Below are positions 33,806 through 46,796 of a stretch of DNA of 64,000 nt, piece after piece. The notes beneath the pieces are model-generated. The model saw nothing but the letters and a program-made list of their open reading frames with translations. It was not told where the DNA came from and did not search any database. Position 1 is the stretch's first letter. Every line of letters starts with the position of its first letter. The stretch is from positions 1,116,001 to 1,180,000 of the forward strand of contig NZ_RCZJ01000001.1 in NCBI RefSeq assembly GCF_006438845.1. The letters are read 5' to 3'. Origin of the DNA: Variovorax ginsengisoli. Lineage in GTDB: Bacteria > Pseudomonadota > Gammaproteobacteria > Burkholderiales > Burkholderiaceae_C. The position numbers and the translations under genes were made by a program.

Positions 33806-35293
33806 TCAGTTGGCCAAAGTGGCCACGATGGCCTGCGCGCAAAGCGTCATCAGCCCGCCGGGGACGATGCCCACGATCAGGATCAACGCGCCGTTGAGCG
33901 TCAGCACGGCGCGCACGTCGCGCGGCGCCGACACGGTGGTCGCCGTGACAGGAGCGTCGAAATACATGACCTTCACGATGCGCAGGTAGTAGAAGGCGCC
34001 GACGAGCGACATCAACACGGCGAACACGGCCAGGCCGATGTAGACGGCTTGCCCCGAGGCGATCAATGCCTGCAGCACGGCCAGCTTGGCATAGAAGCCG
34101 ACCAGCGGCGGAAGGCCGGCGAGCGAGAACATCGCGACCGCCATCACACCAGCGTACAGCGGGCTGCGCTGGTTGAGTCCGGCCAGATCGGTGATCTCTT
34201 CGCTTTCAAAGCCTTCGCGCGCCAGCAGCAGGATGATGCCGAAGCTGGCTAATGTGGTCAGCACGTAGGTCACGATGTAGAACATCGACGCGCTGTACGC
34301 GAACTGTGCGTTATAGGTGTTGCCGTTGACCACGCCTGCAACCAAGCCGAGCAGCATGAAGCCCATCTGCGCGATGGTCGAATAAGCCAGCATGCGCTTG
34401 AGGTTGGTCTGAGCAATGGCGGCCAGATTGCCCACCAGCAGCGAGGCGACGGCCAGCACGGCCAGCATTTGCTGCCAATCGATGGCGAGCGGCAGCAACC
34501 CCTCCACGAGCAAACGAATGATGATCGCGAAGGCGGCGAGTTCAGGCGCCGCGCCGATCAGCAGCGTGACCGCGGTGGGTGCGCCCTGGTAGACATCGGG
34601 CACCCACATGTGGAAAGGGGCGGCACCGACCTTGAAAGCAAGTCCGGCCACGATGAAGACCAGCCCGAACACCAGCACTTGATGGTTCACCTTGCGGCTT
34701 GCAATGGCCTTGAAGACTTCGTTCACGTCGAGCGAGCCGGTCGCACCGTACATCATCGACAGCCCATACAGCAGGAAGCCGCTCGCCATCGCGCCGAGCA
34801 CGAAATACTTCATGGCAGCCTCGCTGGCCACCGCGTTTTCGCGCCGCAGCGCCACCAGGGCATAGCTGGAAAGCGTGAGCAGTTCCAAGCCCAGATAGAT
34901 CATCAGGAAGTTGCTGCCCGAGATCATCACGAACATGCCGAGCAGCGAGAACATGCTCAACGTGAACATCTCGCCGCCGCGCAACATGCCGCGATCCGCC
35001 GCATAGGGTCGGCCATACACCAGGCTCACCATCAACGCGATGCTCGCGAAACATTTGAGCCAGTTGCCCATCGGGTCGCTCACCACCATGCCGCCGAAGC
35101 CGTAGACCGTCTGGCCGTTCGAGGCGTTGAGGCCGGTCAGAAAAGCCACCACCGCCAGCGTGAGCAGGGTCAGGATGTACGTGCGCGTGCGGCGGGCGCC
35201 GGCGGTCGACAGGTCGACCAGCGCAATGATGCAGGCCATGACCAGAAGCACCACTTCCGGGTAAATCGCCATCCAGCTGAGTTTGTCAATCAT
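33806..35293 (-). CDS. nuoN: NADH-quinone oxidoreductase subunit N
   Basis: A 495-residue antiporter-like membrane subunit of complex I with about fourteen helices. Conserved are [30 protein letters not shown]-type helix sequence around residue 135 and [20 protein letters not shown] (about residue 220), which holds lysine and histidine of the proton channel. Last nuo gene in the order A to N. Confidence 0.96.
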   Translation of the reverse strand: MIDKLSWMAIYPEVVLLVMACIIALVDLSTAGARRTRTYILTLLTLAVVAFLTGLNASNGQTVYGFGGMVVSDPMGNWLKCFASIALMVSLVYGRPYAADRGMLRGGEMFTLSMFSLLGMFVMISGSNFLMIYLGLELLTLSSYALVALRRENAVASEAAMKYFVLGAMASGFLLYGLSMMYGATGSLDVNEVFKAIASRKVNHQVLVFGLVFIVAGLAFKVGAAPFHMWVPDVYQGAPTAVTLLIGAAPELAAFAIIIRLLVEGLLPLAIDWQQMLAVLAVASLLVGNLAAIAQTNLKRMLAYSTIAQMGFMLLGLVAGVVNGNTYNAQFAYSASMFYIVTYVLTTLASFGIILLLAREGFESEEITDLAGLNQRSPLYAGVMAVAMFSLAGLPPLVGFYAKLAVLQALIASGQAVYIGLAVFAVLMSLVGAFYYLRIVKVMYFDAPVTATTVSAPRDVRAVLTLNGALILIVGIVPGGLMTLCAQAIVATLAN

Positions 35294-35317
35294 CTCGTTC
35301 TCTTGTTCAGCGTGGGC

Positions 35318-36802
35318 TCAAGGCAGCTTGGGCAGCTTGGACTCGGCAACGTGCTGAAGCAGGTTGCCGACCGAGGCGTCCATCACGTCGGTGAAGGGCT
35401 TCGGATACAGGCCCATCCAAAGGACAGCGATGGCGAGCAGTGACAGCATCAGGAACTCGCGGGCGTTGATGTCCTTCAGTTCCTTGACATGGTCGTTGCC
35501 GACGGGGCCCAGGTAGACGCGCTTGTACATCCACAGTGTGTAGGCCGCGCCGAAGATCAGCGCGGTGGCGGCACCGAAACCGACCCAGAAGTTGGCCTTG
35601 ACCGCACCAAGGATCACCATCCACTCGCCGACAAAGCCTGCCGTGCCCGGCAAGCCGCAGTTGGCCATCGCGAACAGCAGCGAGAAAGCGGCGAACTTGG
35701 GCATGGTGTTGACCACACCGCCGTAGTCGGCGATCTGGCGTGAATGCACGCGGTCGTACAGCACGCCGATCCCCAGGAACATCGCGGCGGACACAAAGCC
35801 GTGCGCGATCATCTGAACGACGCCGCCGGACACGCCGAGGTCGTTGAAGATGAAGAAGCCCAGCGTGACGAAACCCATGTGCGCGACCGATGAGTACGCC
35901 ACCAGCTTCTTCATGTCCTGTTGCACGAGCGCCACGAGGCCGACATAGATCACGGCAATCAGCGAGAGCGCGATCATGAGCCATGCCCATTCGCGCGAAG
36001 CGTCTGGCGCGATCGGCATCGAGAAGCGAAGGAAGCCGTAGGCGCCCAGTTTCAGCATGATGGCGGCCAGCACGGCCGAGCCACCGGTGGGCGCCTCGAC
36101 GTGCACATCGGGCAGCCATGTGTGCACTGGCCACATCGGAACCTTGACTGCAAAGGCCGCGAAGAAGGCGAAGAACAGGAAGGTCTGCGCCCCGCTTGCG
36201 AGCGGCAATTGATGCCATGTCGCGATGTCGAAGCTACCGCCCGACTTGTTGTACAGGTAGACCAGCGCGACCAGCATCAGCAGCGAGCCAAGCAGCGTAT
36301 ACAGAAAGAACTTGAACGCCGCGTAGATCTTGTTCGGGCCACCCCAGATGCCGATGATGAGGTACATCGGGATCAGCGTGGCTTCGAAGAACACGTAGAA
36401 CAAGATGCCGTCGAGCGCCGAGAACACGCCGATCATGAAACCCGAGAGGATCAGGAAGGCGCCCATGTACTGGCTGACGCGCTCGGTGATCACCTGCCAG
36501 GCCGAGATCACCACGATGACCGTGATGAAAGCGGTCAGCAGCACCATCCACAGCGACAAGCCGTCCACGCCAACGTGGTAATTGACATTGAAACGCTGAA
36601 TCCAGCTGAACTTCTCGACGAACTGCATCGACGCGGTGCCGAGCTCGAAGCGCATATAGAGCGGCAGCGTAACCACGAAGCTCGCGATCGAACCGATCAA
36701 AGCGGTCCAGCGCACGAGATTCGCGCGGCCGTCCCGACCAAAGGCCAACAGCAGAATGCCGACCGCGATCGGCATCCAGATGGCAAGGCTCAACAAACCC
36801 AT
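35318..36802 (-). CDS. nuoM: NADH-quinone oxidoreductase subunit M
   Basis: A 494-residue antiporter-like complex I subunit. Signatures are the YHVGVDGLSLWMVLLTAF stretch near residue 75, FFEATLIPMYLIIGIWGG with the key Glu (about residue 138) and AFAVKVPMWPVHTWLPDVH with Lys and His (about residue 225). It follows nuoL by 25 bp. Typical length. Confidence 0.96.
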   Translation of the reverse strand: MGLLSLAIWMPIAVGILLLAFGRDGRANLVRWTALIGSIASFVVTLPLYMRFELGTASMQFVEKFSWIQRFNVNYHVGVDGLSLWMVLLTAFITVIVVISAWQVITERVSQYMGAFLILSGFMIGVFSALDGILFYVFFEATLIPMYLIIGIWGGPNKIYAAFKFFLYTLLGSLLMLVALVYLYNKSGGSFDIATWHQLPLASGAQTFLFFAFFAAFAVKVPMWPVHTWLPDVHVEAPTGGSAVLAAIMLKLGAYGFLRFSMPIAPDASREWAWLMIALSLIAVIYVGLVALVQQDMKKLVAYSSVAHMGFVTLGFFIFNDLGVSGGVVQMIAHGFVSAAMFLGIGVLYDRVHSRQIADYGGVVNTMPKFAAFSLLFAMANCGLPGTAGFVGEWMVILGAVKANFWVGFGAATALIFGAAYTLWMYKRVYLGPVGNDHVKELKDINAREFLMLSLLAIAVLWMGLYPKPFTDVMDASVGNLLQHVAESKLPKLP

Positions 36803-36827
36803 TTTTCTTTTTCTCCAGCGAGAGCGC

Positions 36828-38861
36828 TTACTTGTTGAACCATACGAAGTAGGTCATGAGCACGAAGACGCCCAGGAGCATCGCGAAAGCGTAGTGATAG
36901 ATGTAGCCGGACTGGATCCAGCGCACGGCAGCGGAGATGCGGCCGATGGTCTTCCAGGAACCATTGACGATGGCGCCGTCGATCAGGGCCTGATCGCCGC
37001 CCTTCCAGAACGCGGTACCGAGTGCACGGGCGCCGCGCGCCACGATGTTCTCGTTGATCCAGTCGAGGTAGTACTTGTTTTCGAGCAGGCGGTAGATCGG
37101 GCCGCAGGCGCGCTTGATCGCCGTCGGAATCGCCGGATACATCATGTACATGACATACGACGAGACCACGCCCGCGAGCGCCAGCCAGAACGGCATCGTC
37201 GTGAGGCCGTGCACCGCCATGGCCCAGGGACCATGGAATGCTTCTGCAAGCTCGCGCATCGCATGGTGCTTGTCGAGATTGAAGAAGATGGCGTCCTTGA
37301 AGAAGTCACCGTAGAGCATCGGCTGGATGGTGAAGTAGCCGATCACCACCGACGGGATCGCCAACAGGACCAGCGGCAACCACACCACCCAGGGTGACTC
37401 GTGCGGCTTGTGCGCGTCCTGGCCGTGGCCGTGGTCGTCGTGACCGTGATGGTCATCGTGGTGCGCGTCCGGATTCTGGTCATAGCGTTCCTTGCCATGG
37501 AACACCAGGAAGTACATGCGGAACGAGTAGAAGGCAGTGACGAACACCCCCGCCAGCACGGCGAAGTTGGCGAAGCCGGCGCCCCACAGGTGGCTCTCGT
37601 GCACCGCTTCGATGATGCTGTCCTTGGAGTAGAAGCCGGAGAACAGCGGCGTCCCGATCAGGGCAAGCGAACCCAGCAGCGACGTGATCCAGGTGATCGG
37701 CATGTACTTGCGCACGCCGCCCATCCAGCGGATGTCCTGGTTGTGGTGCATGCCGATGATCACAGAGCCGGCGCCGAGGAAAAGCAGTGCCTTGAAGAAG
37801 GCGTGCGTCATCAGGTGGAACACTGCGACCGAGTAGGCCGAGGCACCGAGCGCGACCGTCATGTAGCCCAGCTGCGAGAGCGTCGAGTACGCAACAACGC
37901 GCTTGATGTCGTTCTGGATGATGCCGAGAAAGCCCATGAACAGCGCAGTGATGGAGCCGATCACGAGGATGAAGCTCAGCGCGGTGTCGCTCAATTCGAA
38001 CAGTGGCGACATGCGCGCCACCATGAAGATGCCGGCGGTCACCATGGTCGCCGCGTGGATCAGCGCCGAGATCGGGGTCGGGCCTTCCATTGAATCGGGC
38101 AACCAGACATGGAGCGGAAACTGCGCGCTCTTGCCCATCGCGCCGATGAACAGGCAGATGCAGATCACGGTCACCAGCATCCACTCGGTGCCCGGGAAGG
38201 TCAGCTTGGCCAGGTCGTCGGCCTTGGCGAACGCTTCGCCGTAGTTCAGCGTGCCGGCGTAAGCCGCGATCAGGCCGATGCCGAGGATGAAGCCGAAGTC
38301 ACCCACACGGTTGACCAAGAACGCCTTCATGTTCGCGAAGATAGCGGTCGGCTTGTTGTACCAAAAGCCGATCAGCAGGTACGACACCAAGCCCACCGCT
38401 TCCCAGCCGAAGAACAGCTGGAGCATGTTGTTGCTCATCACGAGCATCAGCATCGAGAAGGTGAACAACGAGATGTACGAGAAGAAGCGGTTGTAGCCTT
38501 CGTCTTCCTCCATGTAGCCGATGGTGTAGATGTGGACCATCAGCGACACGAAGGTCACGACGCACATCATCATGGCCGTGAGGCCATCGACCAGGAAGCC
38601 GACTTCCATCTTCAGGCCGCCGACGATCATCCATTCATACAGCGTCGCGTTGAAGCGCGCGCCGTCGACCACCACACTCTTGAGCGTCATGGCAGAGAGG
38701 ATGAAGGCGATGGCGACGCCGAGGATGGTCAGCGAATGGGTGACCTTGCGGCCGATGTGATTGCCGCCGAACTTCGTGCCGAAAAGGCCGGCCAGCACGG
38801 CGCCGACCAGCGGCGCCATCGGGACCGCCAGGAGGGTGGATGCGGAAAGGGTTGCGCTCAT
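36828..38861 (-). CDS. nuoL: NADH-quinone oxidoreductase subunit L
   Basis: A 677-residue antiporter-like complex I subunit at the distal end of the membrane arm. FFGWEAVGLVSYLLIGFWY with the conserved Glu (about residue 140) and SAQFPLHVWLPDSMEGPTP (about residue 240) are present; the C-terminal lateral helix region is complete. Unusual to the eye is a His/Asp-rich loop around residues 460-490 (about 37390-37475), rich in HDDHHGHDD-type sequence. It starts 4 bp after the nuoK stop. Confidence 0.96.
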   Translation of the reverse strand: MSATLSASTLLAVPMAPLVGAVLAGLFGTKFGGNHIGRKVTHSLTILGVAIAFILSAMTLKSVVVDGARFNATLYEWMIVGGLKMEVGFLVDGLTAMMMCVVTFVSLMVHIYTIGYMEEDEGYNRFFSYISLFTFSMLMLVMSNNMLQLFFGWEAVGLVSYLLIGFWYNKPTAIFANMKAFLVNRVGDFGFILGIGLIAAYAGTLNYGEAFAKADDLAKLTFPGTEWMLVTVICICLFIGAMGKSAQFPLHVWLPDSMEGPTPISALIHAATMVTAGIFMVARMSPLFELSDTALSFILVIGSITALFMGFLGIIQNDIKRVVAYSTLSQLGYMTVALGASAYSVAVFHLMTHAFFKALLFLGAGSVIIGMHHNQDIRWMGGVRKYMPITWITSLLGSLALIGTPLFSGFYSKDSIIEAVHESHLWGAGFANFAVLAGVFVTAFYSFRMYFLVFHGKERYDQNPDAHHDDHHGHDDHGHGQDAHKPHESPWVVWLPLVLLAIPSVVIGYFTIQPMLYGDFFKDAIFFNLDKHHAMRELAEAFHGPWAMAVHGLTTMPFWLALAGVVSSYVMYMMYPAIPTAIKRACGPIYRLLENKYYLDWINENIVARGARALGTAFWKGGDQALIDGAIVNGSWKTIGRISAAVRWIQSGYIYHYAFAMLLGVFVLMTYFVWFNK

Positions 38862-38865
38862 TGAC

Positions 38866-39174
38866 TCAGCCTTTGAGCGAGTTCAGTTCGTCGACATTGA
38901 TGCTCGACTTGTTGCGGAACAGCAGCACCAGCAGCGCCAGTCCGATGGCCGACTCGGCCGCGGCCACCGTCAGGATGAAGAACACGAAGATCTGGCCGTG
39001 CATGTCGCCGAGGTAGTGCGAGAAGGCGACGAAGTTCATGTTGACCGCCAGCAGCATCAGTTCGATGCACATCAGCAGCACGATCAGGTTCTTGCGGTTC
39101 AGGAAAATGCCGATGACCGACATGGCGAACAGCATCGCGCCGAGCGACAGGTAGTGAGGGAGCGTCAGTGTCAT
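38866..39174 (-). CDS. nuoK: NADH-quinone oxidoreductase subunit K
   Basis: A 102-residue three-helix membrane subunit. [19 protein letters not shown] with the conserved Glu (about residue 36) and [18 protein letters not shown] with the second Glu (about residue 71) take part in the proton path. The start codon overlaps the nuoJ stop (ATGA at 39171-39174). Confidence 0.96.
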   Translation of the reverse strand: MTLTLPHYLSLGAMLFAMSVIGIFLNRKNLIVLLMCIELMLLAVNMNFVAFSHYLGDMHGQIFVFFILTVAAAESAIGLALLVLLFRNKSSINVDELNSLKG

Positions 39175-39839
39175 GCCTTCTTCTCCGGAACGGCTGCGGC
39201 GGGCGCCACGGGCGCGGGTTCGGCGGGCGGTGGCGGCGGTGCCGGACGCGTCGCGTCGAGCTTCACGACCTGCATACGGTCACGGGCCTTCACATGCACC
39301 TGATCGCCCACGTCGATGAATTTGGTGTCCTTGCGCTGGCGCAGCGTCAGCGCGATGGCCGCGATCATCGCGACCACCAGAATCACGGCGGCGATCTGCA
39401 CTGGATAGACGTATTCGGTGTACAGCAGGATGCCCAGCGCCTTGGTGTTGGAGCCGCCTTGCGTCATCGCGACCTGAGCCGCTGCAGGCAATTCGCGGAA
39501 ACCGCCCATGAGCACATACGCCATTTCGAGTGCGATCACCACACCTACCAATGCTGCCAGCGGGAAATGCTTCCAGAAGCCTTGCCGCAGGCTGTCCATG
39601 TTCAGGTCGAGCATCATCACGACGAACAGGAACAGCACCATCACGGCACCGAGGTAGACCAGAACCAGCACGATCGCAAGGAATTCGGCCTGGAGCAGCA
39701 GCCACACGGCAGACGCTTGCGAGAAGGCCAGCATGAGATAGAGCACCGCGTGCACGGGATTGCGCGCAGTGATGACCCGAAAGGCCGCGAAAAGCAGCAC
39801 GAGCGAGAACAGATAGAAGAAGCCGGTCTTGACGTCCAT
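39171..39839 (-). CDS. nuoJ: NADH-quinone oxidoreductase subunit J
   Basis: A 222-residue subunit with five helices; [19 protein letters not shown] and [20 protein letters not shown] (about residue 60) hold the conserved region that changes conformation during catalysis. The C-terminal 35 residues are a Pro/Ala-rich tail beyond the last helix, longer than in E. coli. Confidence 0.95.
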   Translation of the reverse strand: MDVKTGFFYLFSLVLLFAAFRVITARNPVHAVLYLMLAFSQASAVWLLLQAEFLAIVLVLVYLGAVMVLFLFVVMMLDLNMDSLRQGFWKHFPLAALVGVVIALEMAYVLMGGFRELPAAAQVAMTQGGSNTKALGILLYTEYVYPVQIAAVILVVAMIAAIALTLRQRKDTKFIDVGDQVHVKARDRMQVVKLDATRPAPPPPPAEPAPVAPAAAVPEKKA

Positions 39840-39866
39840 GGATTGTTTCTTTGCGGGCGCCTGCCG

Positions 39867-40379
39867 TTAACGGTACTTCGCGTCCGCCGCCTTGTTGGCG
39901 GCGATCTCAGGTTCGTAGCGATCTCCGACGGCGAGCAGCATTTCCTTGGTGAAATACAGGTCGCCGCGCTTCTCGCCGTGGTATTCGAGGATGTGCGTCT
40001 CGACAATCGAGTCGACCGGGCAGCTCTCTTCGCAGAAGCCGCAGAAGATGCACTTGGTCAGGTCGATGTCGTAGCGCGTGGTGCGGCGCGAACCGTCGTC
40101 ACGCACCTCGGACTCGATGGTGATCGCGACCGCCGGGCACACGGCCTCGCACAGCTTGCAGGCGATGCAGCGTTCTTCGCCGTTTTCGTAGCGGCGCAGC
40201 GCGTGCAGGCCGCGAAAACGCGGTGACAACGGCGTTTTTTCTTCGGGGAACTGAACGGTGATCTTGCGACGGAACGCATAGCGACCGGTCAGGACCATGC
40301 CCTTGAACAACTCCGTGAGCATGAAGCTCTTGAGGAAGTCCTTGACCGAGAAGGGCGAGGCAGCAACAGCTGAAGTCAT
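39867..40379 (-). CDS. nuoI: NADH-quinone oxidoreductase subunit I
   Basis: A 170-residue peripheral-arm subunit carrying clusters N6a and N6b. Two ferredoxin motifs are intact: [16 protein letters not shown] (about residue 71) and [16 protein letters not shown] (about residue 111). Electrons pass from NuoG through it to NuoB. It follows nuoH by 15 bp. Confidence 0.97.
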   Translation of the reverse strand: MTSAVAASPFSVKDFLKSFMLTELFKGMVLTGRYAFRRKITVQFPEEKTPLSPRFRGLHALRRYENGEERCIACKLCEAVCPAVAITIESEVRDDGSRRTTRYDIDLTKCIFCGFCEESCPVDSIVETHILEYHGEKRGDLYFTKEMLLAVGDRYEPEIAANKAADAKYR

Positions 40380-40394
40380 CGTGTGTTTCTCCGC

Positions 40395-41471
40395 TTATTT
40401 CCAGATGTTCCAGGGCGTCTGCATCCAGCCCCCGACCACCAGCAGCCACACCAAGGTGACCGGAATGAAGATCTTCCAGCCCAGACGCATGATCTGGTCG
40501 TAGCGGAAGCGCGGGAAGGTGCCGCGGATCCAGATGAACAGCGAGAGCACGAAGAAGGTCTTCAGGCCCAGCCAGATCCAGCCAGGGATGAAGTCGAGGA
40601 AGCCGATCGGCGACAGCCAGCCACCGAGAAACATCAGCGCAGCCAGGATCGACACGAGCCACATGCTGGCGTACTCGGCCAGGAAGAAGATCGCGAAGCC
40701 CATGCCCGAGTACTCGACCATGTGGCCCGCCACGATTTCCGCTTCACCTTCGACCACGTCGAAGGGGTGGCGGTTGGTCTCGGCCACGCCGGAGATCACG
40801 TAGACCACGAAGATCGGCAGCAGCGGCAACCAGTTCCACGACAGGAAGCCCAGGCCCATGTCCGCACCCATGCCCCGGCCTTGCACGGCCACCACGTCGC
40901 CCAGGTGCAGGCTGCCCGTCACCATGATCACGACCACGAGGCAGAAGCCCATGGCGATCTCGTAGCTCACCATCTGTGCCGAAGCGCGCAGTGCGCCCAG
41001 GAACGCGTACTTCGAATTCGACGCCCAGCCCGCGATGATCACGCCGTACACCTCGATCGAGGTGATCGCCATGATCAGGAGCAGGCCGGCGTTGACGTTC
41101 GCGAGGATGGCCTCGGGGCCGAAGGGCACCGCGACCCAGGCTGCGAGCGCCGGCATGATGGCCATGACGGGACCGAGCCTGAAGAGGCCCTGGCTGGCCG
41201 CTGTCGGACTGATGATTTCCTTGGTCAGCAGCTTGACCGCGTCGGCGATGGGCTGCAGCAGCCCGAAGGGGCCGACGCGGTTGGGGCCGTGGCGCACCTG
41301 GATGAAGCCCAGCAGCTTGCGCTCCCAGAGCGTGGCATAGGCGACAGCACCCATCAGCGGTGCGAGCACGCAGACGATCTTGATCAGTGCCCAGATCACG
41401 GGCCATCCGCCTGCCGTCCACCAATGGGCGGCGATCAGGCCTTGGCCGAAGCCGAAGATCGAATCGATCAT
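40395..41471 (-). CDS. nuoH: NADH-quinone oxidoreductase subunit H
   Basis: A 358-residue, eight-helix subunit that forms the quinone chamber. [21 protein letters not shown] (about residues 58-78), the acidic loop with [19 protein letters not shown] and [14 protein letters not shown] near the C-terminus are all conserved. Its ATG overlaps the nuoG stop as ATGA. Confidence 0.97.
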   Translation of the reverse strand: MIDSIFGFGQGLIAAHWWTAGGWPVIWALIKIVCVLAPLMGAVAYATLWERKLLGFIQVRHGPNRVGPFGLLQPIADAVKLLTKEIISPTAASQGLFRLGPVMAIMPALAAWVAVPFGPEAILANVNAGLLLIMAITSIEVYGVIIAGWASNSKYAFLGALRASAQMVSYEIAMGFCLVVVIMVTGSLHLGDVVAVQGRGMGADMGLGFLSWNWLPLLPIFVVYVISGVAETNRHPFDVVEGEAEIVAGHMVEYSGMGFAIFFLAEYASMWLVSILAALMFLGGWLSPIGFLDFIPGWIWLGLKTFFVLSLFIWIRGTFPRFRYDQIMRLGWKIFIPVTLVWLLVVGGWMQTPWNIWK

Positions 41472-43660
41472 GCCGCCACCTCTTCGAGCGAAGGATGGGG
41501 CCCGGGGCGCACACCGGTGGCCGCATGAACGGCGCCGCGCGCATCTGCGGTCAATTGCAGCGACGTGGCACGCCGCGTGAGGCCGTCGAGCTGGTAAATC
41601 GAGGCCGTTACCGGCGTGGCCGAGGCATCCGTCAGCGCCGACGCAGCGATTGCCGTGGTCGACACGTTGCTCAACCGTTCGGCCGAGACGTGGGTCGCGA
41701 TCGAATCGGTCCCCCGCACGTGTGCAAGCACCTCTTGTGCTGTTTCGAAATCGAAACCGGGCAGACCCAGCAGATTGGCGAGCACGCGCAGCACTTTCCA
41801 GGCTGGGCGGGCTTCGCCGCGCGGTTTGACCACGGCGTGAAAACTCTGGATGCGGCCTTCGGCATTGACGAAGGTGCCGGGCGTCTCGCTGAAGGGGGCG
41901 ATCGGCAGCAAGACATCGCTGAAGGCGAGATTGGCCTTGAAGGGGCTCAACGTCACGACCATCTGCGCGTGCTCCAAGCCGGCGGCAGTGCGTTCACCCA
42001 CCGCCGAGTCGAACTCAGGCTCGTTGTTGAGCAGCAGCACCGCCTTGAGACCGCCCGACAGCATCTGCGCGGCGTTCAAGCCGCCCTGCCCCGGCAACGC
42101 GTCCACCCACTGAGCGCCCACGGTGTTGGCGGCTTCGGTCAGAAAGCCGACGCTGGCGCCGGTCTGTTCGCCAATCCATTGCGCGAGGGCCAGCAGCTGC
42201 GATGCCTCGGCGTGATGCGCGGCCGCATTGCCGAGCAGGATCGCCTTGCGTTCCCCGCCCAGCAGCGACTGCGCGAAGGCCTTGGCCTGGGCGCTCGCAT
42301 TGCCTTCAGCGGGCACCGAAACACCCTTCTCTGCCCCGATGGCAGTCGCCACATCGGCCAGGGCTTGTGCCCAGCCGCCGGCGGCCACCGTCGTGACACC
42401 GGCCAACGACATGGCCCAGGCATCGCGCGTCGCCAATTCGGTCGACGAAGCGATCACGCTCACGGCCGCGCCCTTGCGGACCGCCTGGCGGATGCGTTGA
42501 GCGAACAGCGGATGGTCCTTGCGCAGGTTCGAGCCCACGACCAGCACGCGCTGCAGGTTCGACAGCGACGCGATCGAGGTGCCGAGCCAGCGGATGCCGC
42601 CGGCCGGCGTGAAGTCGGCGGCGCGCAGGCGGTAGTCGATGTTCTCGCTGCCCAGGCCACGCACCAGCGCGCCGGCCAGCGCCAGTTCTTCGACCGTGCT
42701 GTGCGGGCTCACCAGCGCGCCGATGGCGGACGCGCCATGGTCGGTCTTGATCTGGCGCAGGCCATTGGCCACGTACTCGAGGGCGGTCTGCCAGTCGACG
42801 GCCTGCCATTGGCCGCCCTGCTTGAGCATGGGCTGCGTCAGGCGCTCGTCGCTGTTGAGCGATTCGTACGAGAAGCGGTCGCGGTCGGCGATCCAGCATT
42901 CGTTGACGTCTTCGTTTTCCAGCGGAACGACGCGCATCACCTGGTTGTTCTTGACCTGGACGATCAGGTTGGCGCCGGTCGAGTCGTGCGGGCTGACCGA
43001 CTTGCGGCGCGAGAGCTCCCAGGTGCGTGCGCTGTAGCGGAACGGCTTGCTCGTGAGCGCACCGACCGGGCAAATGTCGATCATGTTGCCCGAGAGTTCG
43101 GAGTCGACGGTCTCGCCGAGCACCGTCGTAATTTCGGAGTGCTCGCCGCGGTGGATCATGCCGAGCTCCATCACGCCAGCCACTTCCTGGCCGAAGCGGA
43201 CGCAGCGCGTGCAGTGGATGCAGCGGCTCATCTCTTCCATGCTGATGAGCGGGCCAACGTCTTTGTGGAACACGACGCGCTTCTCTTCCTCGTAGCGCGA
43301 GGACGAGCCGCCGTAGCCCACGGCCAGATCCTGCAGCTGGCATTCGCCGCCCTGGTCGCAGATCGGGCAATCCAGCGGGTGGTTGATGAGCAGGAACTCC
43401 ATCACCGACTGTTGAGCCTTGATGGCCTTCTCGCTCTTGGTGCGGACGATCATCCCCTGGGTCACGGGCGTGGCGCAGGCCGGCATCGGCTTGGGCGCCT
43501 TTTCCACATCGACCAGGCACATGCGGCAGTTGGCCGCGATGCTGAGCTTCTTGTGATAGCAGAAGTGCGGGATGTAGGTACCCGCCTTGTCGGCCGCATG
43601 CATGATCATGCTGCCTTCGACGATGTCGACCTTCTTGCCGTCGAGTTCGATTTCGATCAT
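41468..43660 (-). CDS. nuoG: NADH-quinone oxidoreductase subunit G
   Basis: A 730-residue iron-sulfur subunit. The N-terminal [2Fe-2S] domain has [15 protein letters not shown], then [14 protein letters not shown] and [17 protein letters not shown] for the following clusters; the C-terminal two thirds is a molybdopterin-oxidoreductase-like domain without cofactor use. ATG 43660 starts [10 protein letters not shown]; the open frame upstream runs into nuoF and is spurious. It starts 17 bp after nuoF. Confidence 0.96.
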   Translation of the reverse strand: MIEIELDGKKVDIVEGSMIMHAADKAGTYIPHFCYHKKLSIAANCRMCLVDVEKAPKPMPACATPVTQGMIVRTKSEKAIKAQQSVMEFLLINHPLDCPICDQGGECQLQDLAVGYGGSSSRYEEEKRVVFHKDVGPLISMEEMSRCIHCTRCVRFGQEVAGVMELGMIHRGEHSEITTVLGETVDSELSGNMIDICPVGALTSKPFRYSARTWELSRRKSVSPHDSTGANLIVQVKNNQVMRVVPLENEDVNECWIADRDRFSYESLNSDERLTQPMLKQGGQWQAVDWQTALEYVANGLRQIKTDHGASAIGALVSPHSTVEELALAGALVRGLGSENIDYRLRAADFTPAGGIRWLGTSIASLSNLQRVLVVGSNLRKDHPLFAQRIRQAVRKGAAVSVIASSTELATRDAWAMSLAGVTTVAAGGWAQALADVATAIGAEKGVSVPAEGNASAQAKAFAQSLLGGERKAILLGNAAAHHAEASQLLALAQWIGEQTGASVGFLTEAANTVGAQWVDALPGQGGLNAAQMLSGGLKAVLLLNNEPEFDSAVGERTAAGLEHAQMVVTLSPFKANLAFSDVLLPIAPFSETPGTFVNAEGRIQSFHAVVKPRGEARPAWKVLRVLANLLGLPGFDFETAQEVLAHVRGTDSIATHVSAERLSNVSTTAIAASALTDASATPVTASIYQLDGLTRRATSLQLTADARGAVHAATGVRPGPHPSLEEVAA

Positions 43661-43677
43661 GTGTCTTTTCTTCCCGC

Positions 43678-45014
<1,337 letters not shown>

Positions 45015-45018
<4 letters not shown>

Positions 45019-45545
45019 GCGGCATCCTCCTTCGACGAGGCGCGCAGGCCATCGATGAGCTGGTCGAGCTTCTCGTTGCTCATGAAGCTGCACATGGTGC
45101 GGTCGTTGACCAGCATCACCGGCGAATCGGCACAGGCGCCCAGGCATTCGCTCTGCTGCAGCGTGAACATGCCGTCGTCCGTGGTGCCACCCATCGTGAC
45201 ACCGAGCTTCTTCTCGAGGTGACTCAGCGCTGTGACGCCGTCGCGCAACTGGCAAGGCAAGTTGGTGCAGACGTTGAGCTTGAAGCGCCCGGTCGGCTGC
45301 TGGTTGTACATGTTGTAGAAAGTCGTGACCTCGTGCACCGCGATCTGCGGCATGCCGAGGAAGTCGGCGACGACCTTCTCACTCTCTAGGCTCACGAAGC
45401 CCTGCTCCTGCTGCACGATCGCCAGACAGGCCATCACTGCGGACTGCGCCTGCTCGGCGGGATACTTGGCGACCTCGCGCGCGAAGCGATCGAACGCTGA
45501 AGCCGAAAGCGGTTTTGCGCCTGCGGGGAAATGGGGGTTGCTCAT
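45015..45545 (-). CDS. nuoE: NADH-quinone oxidoreductase subunit E
   Basis: A 176-residue thioredoxin-like [2Fe-2S] subunit (cluster N1a). The four cysteines are in [10 protein letters not shown] (about residues 92-97) and [12 protein letters not shown] (about residues 133-137). ATG 45545 was chosen at MSNPHFPAG; the longer open frame upstream is a shadow of nuoD. The start overlaps the nuoD stop by four bases. Confidence 0.96.
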
Positions 45546-46795
45546 CGATCGATTTCTCCGAACACGATGTCCAGGGTGCCGATCACGGCCACGGTGTCCG
45601 CAATCATGTGGCCGCGCGTCATTTCGTCGAGCGCGGCAAGGTGCGCGAATCCGGGCGCACGGATCTTCAGGCGATAGGGCTTGTTCGCACCGTCGCTCAC
45701 CATGTAGATGCCGAACTCGCCTTTGGGATGCTCGACGGCGGCATACGCCTCGCCTTCGGGCACGTGAAAACCTTCGGTGAAGAGCTTGAAGTGATGGATG
45801 AGCTCTTCCATGTTGCCCTTCATCGACTCGCGCGAAGGTGCCGCCACCTTGTGGTTGTCGGTGATCACCGGGCCGGGGTTCACGCGCAGCCAGTCGACGC
45901 ACTGCTTGATGATGCGGTTGGACTGGACCATTTCTTCCATGCGGACCAGATAACGGTCGTAGCAGTCGCCGGTCTTGCCGACCGGAATGTCGAAGTCCAT
46001 TCGGTCGTACACGTCGTACGGCTGCTTCTTGCGCAAGTCCCAGGCGATGCCGGAGCCCCGCAGCATCGGGCCGGTAAGGCCGAGGCTCAACGCACGCTCG
46101 GGCGTCATGACGCCGATGCCGACGGTGCGCTGCTTCCAGATGCGGTTGTCGGTCAGCAGCGTGTGGTACTCCTCCATGTGCTTCACGAAACGCTTCGTGA
46201 AGTCTTCGATGAAGTCGAGCATCGAACCCTGGCGGTTCTCGTTCATGCGCTCGAGTGCCTTGGCGTTCTTGATCTTGCTGACCTTGTATTGCGGCATCGT
46301 GTCCGGCAGGTCGCGGTACACACCGCCCGGACGGAAGTACGCCGCATGCATGCGGGCACCAGACACGGCTTCGTAGATGTCGAACAGGTCTTCGCGCTCG
46401 CGGAAGGCGTAGATCAGGATGGTCGAACTGCCGCAATCGTTGCCGTGCGAGCCGAGCCACATCAGGTGATTGAGCAAACGAGTGATCTCGCCGAACATCA
46501 CGCGGATGTACTGCGCTCGAATCGGCACCTCGATGCCCATCAGTTTCTCGATGGCCAGGCAGTAGGCGTGTTCGTTCGACATCATCGACACATAGTCGAG
46601 ACGGTCCATGTACGGCAGCGACTGGATGTAGGTCTTGCCTTCGGCCAGCTTCTCGGTCGCGCGGTGCAGCAGCCCGATGTGCGGATCGGCGCGCTGAACG
46701 ACTTCGCCGTCGAGCTCGAGCACCAGGCGCAGCACGCCGTGCGCTGCCGGATGCTGGGGGCCGAAGTTGAGCGTGTAGTTCTTGATTTCAGCCAT
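45542..46795 (-). CDS. nuoD: NADH-quinone oxidoreductase subunit D
   Basis: A 417-residue 49-kDa subunit that lines the quinone site. [21 protein letters not shown] (start of the protein, His for quinone binding), [19 protein letters not shown] and the C-terminal DIVFGEIDR are standard. It lies directly after nuoC with one base between stop and start. Confidence 0.97.
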   Translation of the reverse strand: MAEIKNYTLNFGPQHPAAHGVLRLVLELDGEVVQRADPHIGLLHRATEKLAEGKTYIQSLPYMDRLDYVSMMSNEHAYCLAIEKLMGIEVPIRAQYIRVMFGEITRLLNHLMWLGSHGNDCGSSTILIYAFREREDLFDIYEAVSGARMHAAYFRPGGVYRDLPDTMPQYKVSKIKNAKALERMNENRQGSMLDFIEDFTKRFVKHMEEYHTLLTDNRIWKQRTVGIGVMTPERALSLGLTGPMLRGSGIAWDLRKKQPYDVYDRMDFDIPVGKTGDCYDRYLVRMEEMVQSNRIIKQCVDWLRVNPGPVITDNHKVAAPSRESMKGNMEELIHHFKLFTEGFHVPEGEAYAAVEHPKGEFGIYMVSDGANKPYRLKIRAPGFAHLAALDEMTRGHMIADTVAVIGTLDIVFGEIDR

Positions 46796-46796
46796 G

